DNA of 64,000 nt from Streptomyces smyrnaeus (GTDB lineage Bacteria > Actinomycetota > Actinomycetes > Streptomycetales > Streptomycetaceae): the NCBI RefSeq assembly GCF_017676345.1, contig NZ_JAFFZM010000018.1:96260-160259 (forward strand). The letters are read 5' to 3'. Each line of letters begins with the position of its first letter. Within the stretch, counting starts at the first letter, position 1. The notes under the pieces were generated by a model. That model saw only the letters and a list, made by a program, of their open reading frames with translations. It searched no databases and had not been told where the DNA came from. The position numbers were made by a program, and so were the translations under genes. Shown piece by piece: positions 59,604 to 64,000 of the stretch.

Positions 59604-59666
59604 GCGGTGCTTCCGCCCGCCTTCACCGCGTCACATCGTCGCCGCCGCCGCGCAACACCGTCCGCG

Positions 59667-60152
59667 TCACGCCTTTCCCATCCGCTCACGCGCCCGGTCG
59701 CCCCGGGTGGCGACCGGGGCGGAGCCGTACGCGGACGCGAGTCCGTACGCGGGCATGTCGACGTAGACCGACTCATAGCGGCCTGCCGGGACGCGGTACG
59801 TCTCGTGCCAGACGCCCACGCTGCCCCGGCTCTTCCTGATCCGGCGGTTGAACGCCGCCCAGGCGGGACGGTGCGCCTTGTCCTGGGCCGCCGCGTAGTC
59901 GAAGAGCTGCTGGGTGGAGCGCCAGTACTGCACCACCGCGAACTCCCGGGGACCACTCACCGCGTAGCGGGCCGAGATCAGACCGCTGGAGTCGTCGGCC
60001 CCCAGCTCACGCAGCATCCGGGGCATCGCCATCAGCGCGGGCAGCCAACTGCGCACCGCCCGCAGCCGGTTGATCCGCATACCGATGAGGAAGACGACCA
60101 CCTCCCCGTCCGCGTCCGCCGTCCTGCGCCCCTCGATCACCTTGCTGCCCAT
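59667..60152 (-). CDS. DUF4188 domain protein
   Basis: 161 aa from the ATG at 60152 (MGSKVIEGRRTADADGEVVV). DUF4188 motifs include VFLIGMRINRLRAVRSWLPA, LRELGADDSSGLIS, and GPREFAVVQYWRSTQQLFDY. The family resembles small ferredoxin-like-fold haem or monooxygenase proteins, but activity is not established. It is divergent from the MerR gene across two inverted-repeat operators, the classic setting for a MerR-controlled target. The inducer is unknown. Confidence 0.8.
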   Translation of the reverse strand: MGSKVIEGRRTADADGEVVVFLIGMRINRLRAVRSWLPALMAMPRMLRELGADDSSGLISARYAVSGPREFAVVQYWRSTQQLFDYAAAQDKAHRPAWAAFNRRIRKSRGSVGVWHETYRVPAGRYESVYVDMPAYGLASAYGSAPVATRGDRARERMGKA

Positions 60153-60184
60153 GGAACCCCCTCGGCCGTTCCGCCAACCGTGTC

Positions 60185-60224
60185 GGATAGTCGCGCTATC
60201 CATGGTTGGATAGTGCCACTATCC
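60185..60224. promoter_or_regulatory. Twin GGATAG-N5-CTATCC operators
   Basis: GGATAG-TCGCG-CTATCC (60185-60201) and the perfect 17-bp palindrome GGATAGTG-C-CACTATCC (60208-60224), 23 bp centre to centre, between the divergent DUF4188 and MerR genes. Probably the binding sites of the adjacent MerR protein and the shared promoter region. Confidence 0.75.
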
Positions 60225-60292
60225 GGCGAGAAGGGCCAGCGGAAGAACGGCACAGGAGCCGGAGGGAGCAAGCACCGAGGGAGGAGCCCGGA

Positions 60293-60937
60293 ATGCGGCT
60301 GGCCGAGCTGAGCGCACGCAGCGGTGTCCCCACCGCCACGATCAAGTTCTATCTGCGCGAGGGGCTGCTGCCTCCCGGCGAACGGATCAGCGCGACCCAG
60401 GCCGGCTACGGCGAGGAACACCTGCACAGGCTGCGACTGGTGCGCGCGCTCATCCAAGTGGGCCGGATGCCGGTGGCCACGGCCCGCGAGGTGCTGGCCG
60501 CCGTGGACGACCCCGGTCTCGACCAGCACTCCCGGTTGGGCATCGCCACCTGGGCACTCCCGGGGCCCGCACCGGGCCCCGGCCCCGAGGAGGAGGACGA
60601 CGCCGCCACCCGGACGGCACGGCAGGAGGTCGGCAGCCTGCTGGAGCACCTCGGCTGGGACCAGTTCGGGCCCGGGAGCCCCGCCTACGAGACGCTGGTG
60701 CGCGCCGTCGCCACGCTGGTGCGGCTCGGATACCCCTGTGAGGCCGGTCATCTGCGGCGGTACGCACACATCGCGGCTCAGGTCTCCGAGGCGGATCTGG
60801 ACCTGCTGGAGAGCCTGCCCGGCGAAGTCGAGCAGGTGGAGGCGAGCGTGGCCCTGACCGTGCTCTTCGAGCCGGTCCTGCTGAGCCTGCGGCGGCTGGC
60901 ACAGGCGGAGGAGTCCGCGCGGCGGTTCCGCGGCTGA
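60293..60937 (+). CDS. MerR-family transcriptional regulator
   Basis: 214 aa from the ATG at 60293, with GGAGG upstream. The N-terminal winged-HTH (MRLAELSARSGVPTATIKFY, LREGLLPPGERISATQAGYG) is a clear MerR domain. The C-terminal part (about 110-214) is a long effector domain rather than a short metal-binding loop, and no Cys cluster typical of metal-sensing MerR proteins is present. It sits divergent from DUF4188 with two inverted-repeat operators between, so it likely regulates that gene and itself. The ligand is unknown. Confidence 0.88.
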   Translation: MRLAELSARSGVPTATIKFYLREGLLPPGERISATQAGYGEEHLHRLRLVRALIQVGRMPVATAREVLAAVDDPGLDQHSRLGIATWALPGPAPGPGPEEEDDAATRTARQEVGSLLEHLGWDQFGPGSPAYETLVRAVATLVRLGYPCEAGHLRRYAHIAAQVSEADLDLLESLPGEVEQVEASVALTVLFEPVLLSLRRLAQAEESARRFRG

Positions 60938-60980
60938 GGCGTACCCAGGAGAGAGCCCGGCGGTGCCGAGCCGCACACGA

Positions 60981-61011
60981 CGAAGCCCCGCACCAAGAGT
61001 GCGGGGCTTCG
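60981..61011. terminator. Terminator of the tRNA operon / MerR gene
   Basis: Perfect 13-bp stem (60981-60993 and 60999-61011) with a 5-nt loop, just past the last tRNA on the minus strand and 43 bp past the merR-type gene on the plus strand. Confidence 0.85.
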
Positions 61012-61021
61012 GTGGATCGAG

Positions 61022-61094
61022 TACCCCCGACCGGATTCGAACCGGCGCTACCGCCTTGAGAGGGCGGCGTGCTAGGCCGCTACACAACGGGGGC
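61022..61094 (-). tRNA. tRNA-Glu (anticodon CTC), copy 1
   Basis: 73 nt. The anticodon stem CCGCC/GGCGG closes the loop CTCTCAA, giving anticodon CTC (reads GAG). The T-arm is CGGTTCGAATCCG, and the acceptor stem is GCCCCCG/CGGGGGT. The sequence is identical to the second copy. Confidence 0.95.
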
Positions 61095-61138
61095 CCTATC
61101 TGTGATCCCACCCGGATCGATGATCCGGACGGAATCCG

Positions 61139-61211
61139 TACCCCCGACCGGATTCGAACCGGCGCTACCGCCTTGAGAGGGCGGCGTGCTAGGCCGCTAC
61201 ACAACGGGGGC
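61139..61211 (-). tRNA. tRNA-Glu (anticodon CTC), copy 2
   Basis: Identical 73-nt sequence to copy 1, 44 bp upstream in transcript order. Tandem identical copies indicate a recent duplication or gene conversion. Confidence 0.95.
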
Positions 61212-61257
61212 TCGATCTCGCAGAACGTGAACAGTGCTGCCCACAACGCGGATCTTG

Positions 61258-61329
61258 CTGGGCTACCAGGACTCGAACCTAGACTAACTGAACCAGAATC
61301 AGTCGTGCTGCCAATTACACCATAGCCCA
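61258..61329 (-). tRNA. tRNA-Gln (anticodon CTG)
   Basis: 72 nt. Acceptor stem TGGGCTA/TAGCCCA with U1-A72 and discriminator G73. The anticodon loop TTCTGGT gives CTG (reads CAG). It is first in the tRNA run downstream of gltX. In Streptomyces tRNA-Gln is charged indirectly through GltX and GatCAB. Confidence 0.95.
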
Positions 61330-61492
61330 CCGAAACGCAACCCCCTGCGGGGATCTTGTCTGGGTGACCGCCTCCCGGCTCCGGCCTTTGCGGCCTGCCC
61401 CGTTCGGCGACAGGAAGAACATTACCTGATGGGGGACGGTGCTCCAAAACGAGTTCCCGGGCTCCCTCCGGGCACCGTCCCCACCTCGGCGG

Positions 61493-62998
61493 CTAGGAAC
61501 CCAGCTTGGCCAAAGCCGCGTCGATACGGGCCAAGGTGCGGTCCTTGCCCAGCACCTGGAGGGACTCGAAGAGGGGCAGGCCGACGGTGCGGCCTGTGAC
61601 GGCCACCCGGACCGGGGCCTGGGCCTTGCCCAGCTTGAGGCCGTGCTCCTCGCCGGCGGCCAGGACGGCGTCCTTCAGCGCCTCGGGAGAGCTCCAGTCG
61701 GCGCTCTCCAGCTTGGCGCGGGCCGTGCGCAGCAGAGCGTCCGAGCCCTCCTTCATCGCCTTCTGCCAGGACTTCTCGTCCTGAACCGGCTCGTCCAGGA
61801 AGAGGAAGTCGACGTTGTCGGTGATGTCCGCCAGGACCGTGAGCCGGGTCTGGGCCAGCGGGGCCAGCTCCTCGAAGGCCTGCTGGGAGAAGTTCGCCTC
61901 GTCCCAGGGGGCGTGCGGCGCCTTCAGCCACGGCTCGCAGGCGGCGATGAAGTCCTTCAGCGGCATCTCGCGCAGGTGCGTGGCGTTGATGGCCTCGCAC
62001 TTCTTCAGGTCGAAGCGCGCCGGGTTGGAGTTGACCTCGTGGATGTCGAAGGCGGCGACCATCTCGTCCATCGAGAAGATGTCCCGGTCCTCGGCGATCG
62101 ACCAGCCGAGGAGCGAGAGGTAGTTGAGCAGGCCCTCGGGAAGGAAGCCGCGCTCGCGGTAGAGGTTGAGGGAGGACTGCGGATCGCGCTTGGAGAGCTT
62201 CTTGTTGCCCTCCCCCATCACATACGGCAGATGCCCGAACTGTGGGACGCGCTGGGCGACACCCAGCTCCATCAGCGCCTTGTACAGCGCGATCTGACGC
62301 GGGGTGGAGGAGAGCAGATCCTCGCCGCGCAGCACGTGCGTGATGTCCATCAGCGCGTCGTCGACCGGGTTGACCAGCGTGTACAGCGGTGCGCCGTTGG
62401 TGCGCAGGATGCCGTAGTCGGTGACGTTCTCCGGCTGGAAGGTGATCTCACCGCGCACCAGGTCGGTGAAGGTGATCGGCTCGTCCGGCATCCGGAAGCG
62501 GACGACGTGGCTGCGGCCCTCGGCCTCGTAGGCGGCGATCTGCTCGCCGGTCAGCTCCCGGCAGCGGCCGTCGTAGCCGGAGGGACGGCCCTCCTTGCGG
62601 GCCTGCTCGCGGCGCTGCTCCAGCTCTTCGGCGGTGCAGTAGCAGGGGTAGGCGTAGCCGCCGTCCAGCAGTTTGCGTGCGACGTCCGCGTAGATGTCCG
62701 TCCGCTGGGACTGGCGGTAGGGGCCGTGCGGGCCGCCCACCTCAGGCCCCTCGTCCCAGTCGAGGCCCAGCCAGCGCATCGCGTCCAGCAGCTGCTCGTA
62801 GGACTCCTCCGAGTCGCGCGCCGCGTCGGTGTCCTCGATGCGGAAGACCAGGGTGCCGCCGGTGTGCCGGGCGTACGCCCAGTTGAACAGGGCGGTACGG
62901 ACCAGACCCACATGGGGGTTACCGGTCGGGGAGGGACAGAAACGTACGCGGACGTCCGTGCCCGCGGTCCCTCCCCGTCCGGAGAACTCAGTAGTCAC
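61493..62998 (-). CDS. gltX: Glutamyl-tRNA synthetase
   Basis: 501 aa from a GTG at 62998 that overlaps the FAH stop by 11 bp. Class I signatures: RFCPSPTGNPHVGLVRTALF (HIGH-like HVGL) and NKKLSKRD (KMSKS-like KLSKR). It charges tRNA-Glu, and in organisms without GlnRS also tRNA-Gln, with Glu later amidated by GatCAB. The downstream tRNA genes (Gln, Glu, Glu) are its own substrates. The C-terminal anticodon-binding domain ends in QVLGKDRTLARIDAALAKLG. Confidence 0.96.
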   Translation of the reverse strand: MTTEFSGRGGTAGTDVRVRFCPSPTGNPHVGLVRTALFNWAYARHTGGTLVFRIEDTDAARDSEESYEQLLDAMRWLGLDWDEGPEVGGPHGPYRQSQRTDIYADVARKLLDGGYAYPCYCTAEELEQRREQARKEGRPSGYDGRCRELTGEQIAAYEAEGRSHVVRFRMPDEPITFTDLVRGEITFQPENVTDYGILRTNGAPLYTLVNPVDDALMDITHVLRGEDLLSSTPRQIALYKALMELGVAQRVPQFGHLPYVMGEGNKKLSKRDPQSSLNLYRERGFLPEGLLNYLSLLGWSIAEDRDIFSMDEMVAAFDIHEVNSNPARFDLKKCEAINATHLREMPLKDFIAACEPWLKAPHAPWDEANFSQQAFEELAPLAQTRLTVLADITDNVDFLFLDEPVQDEKSWQKAMKEGSDALLRTARAKLESADWSSPEALKDAVLAAGEEHGLKLGKAQAPVRVAVTGRTVGLPLFESLQVLGKDRTLARIDAALAKLGS

Positions 62999-63773
62999 GC
63001 TTGATCACCTTATTGGTGAGAGTGCCGATTCCTTCGATGGTGACGGCGACCTCGTCGCCGACGTTGAGGGGGCCGACGCCCGCGGGGGTGCCGGTGAGGA
63101 TGACATCACCCGGCAGCAGCGTCATGGCCTGGGTGATGTGGACGATCAGGTCCTCGATGGGCCGGATCATCTCGCTGGTACGGCCCAGCTGGCGCTGTTC
63201 ACCGTTGACGGTGCACATGATGCCGACGTCCGAGGGGTCCAGCTCGGTCTCCGTCCAGGGGCCCAGCGGGCAGGAGCCGTCGAAGCCCTTGGCGCGGGCC
63301 CACTGCTTCTCCGTACGCTGCACGTCACGCGCGGTGATGTCGTTGGCGCAGGTGTAGCCGAGGATGACGTCCTTGGCGCGCTCGCGCGGCACGTCCTTGC
63401 ACAGCCGGCCGATCACCACGGCCAGCTCCGCCTCGTGGTGCAGCTCCTCGGAGAAGGACGGATAGCCGATCGGGTCGTTCGGGCCGATCACCGAGGTGGA
63501 CGGCTTGAGGAAGGTGACGGGGATCTCGGGCACCTCGTTGCCGAGCTCCTTGGCGTGCTCGGCGTAGTTCCTGCCGATCGCCACCACCTTGTTCGGGAGG
63601 GTGGGCGGGAGGATACGGACCTTGCTCAGGGGGAGCTTTTGGCCCGTGCGCTCGAACTCGGCGAAGGGATGGCCCTTGATGATGTCGAGGACAGGGCCCT
63701 CCTGGGTTGAGGGCTCGCCCTCGACGACGCCGAAACCTACGGTTCCGTCCAGGGAGAATCTTGCGATGCGCAC
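62988..63773 (-). CDS. Fumarylacetoacetate hydrolase-family protein
   Basis: 261 aa from a GTG. The FAH fold has metal-binding EAELAVVIGRLCKDVPRERA, GYTCANDITARDVQRTEKQW, and VILTGTPAGVGPLNVGDEVA. Members act as hydrolases, isomerases or decarboxylases (oxaloacetate decarboxylase/FAHD1, HpaG). The substrate cannot be told from sequence; catabolic clustering with aromatic genes is absent, so a housekeeping FAHD1-like role is as likely. It is coupled to gltX by overlap, probably historical rather than functional. Confidence 0.87.
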   Translation of the reverse strand: MRIARFSLDGTVGFGVVEGEPSTQEGPVLDIIKGHPFAEFERTGQKLPLSKVRILPPTLPNKVVAIGRNYAEHAKELGNEVPEIPVTFLKPSTSVIGPNDPIGYPSFSEELHHEAELAVVIGRLCKDVPRERAKDVILGYTCANDITARDVQRTEKQWARAKGFDGSCPLGPWTETELDPSDVGIMCTVNGEQRQLGRTSEMIRPIEDLIVHITQAMTLLPGDVILTGTPAGVGPLNVGDEVAVTIEGIGTLTNKVIKRDY

Positions 63774-63904
63774 GGGGGTCCTTCGGTGCCGGTTCCAATG
63801 GCTGAGACCCCAGCGTATTCCACTCGCCCTGCGGTCAGGGGCGGGGTTGTCCGGCCTCTGACCCTCCCCGGCCTCCGGTCATGAGCTGCCCCGAGGTACC
63901 GGAA

Positions 63905-64000
63905 TCAGCGCAGACGTGCCATCAGGGCGTGTTCCACCAGGGTGATCAGCGCGCTCTTGGCGTCGGCCCGGTGCCGGGCGTCCGTGGTGATGATAGGTGC
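63905..64000 (-). CDS. C-terminal end of a conservon CvnD-like ATP/GTP-binding protein
   Basis: The last 31 codons are visible, running off the right edge. They translate as APIITTDARHRADAKSALIT followed by LVEHALMARLR. This matches the C-terminus of CvnD small GTPases of actinobacterial conservons (CvnABCD). A cvn cluster next to gltX is expected from S. coelicolor synteny, but the rest of the gene is outside the window. Confidence 0.6.
   Translation of the reverse strand, partial: APIITTDARHRADAKSALITLVEHALMARLR

Overview
The window is a very GC-rich piece of a Streptomyces chromosome, from the conserved core. Diagnostic genes are the sporulation sigma factor whiG, a four-gene type I signal peptidase cluster, an nsdA-like regulator, a glcP-type sugar permease, a HU protein with a long lysine/alanine tail (hupS type), and the ndgR/leuCD pair. 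Gene order matches, as I remember it, the S. coelicolor block running from gltX to tsf, read here in reverse. I see no phage, transposon, CRISPR array or biosynthetic cluster.

Layout. 1-4.1 kb: tsf (5' end only) and rpsB, a secreted M23 peptidase on the plus strand, a TetR regulator and whiG. 4.4-8.4 kb: dprA, comM and yraN (DNA processing) and a small DUF2469 gene. 8.4-12.3 kb: signal peptidases sipZ, sipY, sipX and sipW. 12.3-15.2 kb: rplS, trmD, rimM, khpA and rpsP (ribosome and tRNA maturation; transcribed from rpsP towards the sip genes). 15.5-19.6 kb: an SprT-like gene, a methyltransferase, an acetyltransferase and ffh. 19.7-24.4 kb: glnD, glnK and amtB (nitrogen sensing and ammonium uptake). 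24.7-31.4 kb: nsdA, a prim-pol-like protein, ftsY, a luciferase-like monooxygenase and glcP. 31.6-38.3 kb: smc, a small coiled-coil protein, acylphosphatase, a secreted CAP protein and mutM.

38.4-47.4 kb: a long minus-strand run (DAK2/FakA-like gene, recG, rsmD, coaD, a DivIVA-like coiled-coil gene, DUF177, rpmF, rnc) and rpmB on the plus strand. 47.6-55 kb: thiD, thiL, an AsnC-type RAM-domain gene, a DUF3515 lipoprotein, ddl, gpsA, plsC, cofC and a small cold-shock-like gene. 55.2-60.9 kb: hupS, a small hypothetical gene, leuD, leuC, ndgR, and a divergent DUF4188/MerR pair with two copies of an inverted-repeat operator between them. 61-64 kb: two identical tRNA-Glu genes, tRNA-Gln, gltX, a FAH-family hydrolase and the last 31 codons of a conservon CvnD-like GTPase.

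Functional themes are protein export (ffh, ftsY, sipWXYZ), translation (rpsB, rpsP, rplS, rpmF, rpmB, rimM, trmD, gltX, tRNAs), nitrogen and carbon uptake (amtB, glnK, glnD, glcP), genome maintenance (smc, recG, mutM, dprA, comM, hupS) and development (whiG, nsdA, ndgR).

Most genes are ordinary core genes. The parts most worth a second look are regulatory or architectural: the twin GGATAG-N5-CTATCC operators, a 14-bp hairpin covering the yraN Shine-Dalgarno, repeated hairpins inside the ribosomal operons, a TTA codon at the start of nsdA, the M23 peptidase frame with no stop before the antisense tetR, the sipX/sipY overlap, and a possible CTG start for DUF177. All functional statements come from sequence reading and family knowledge; no search was run.
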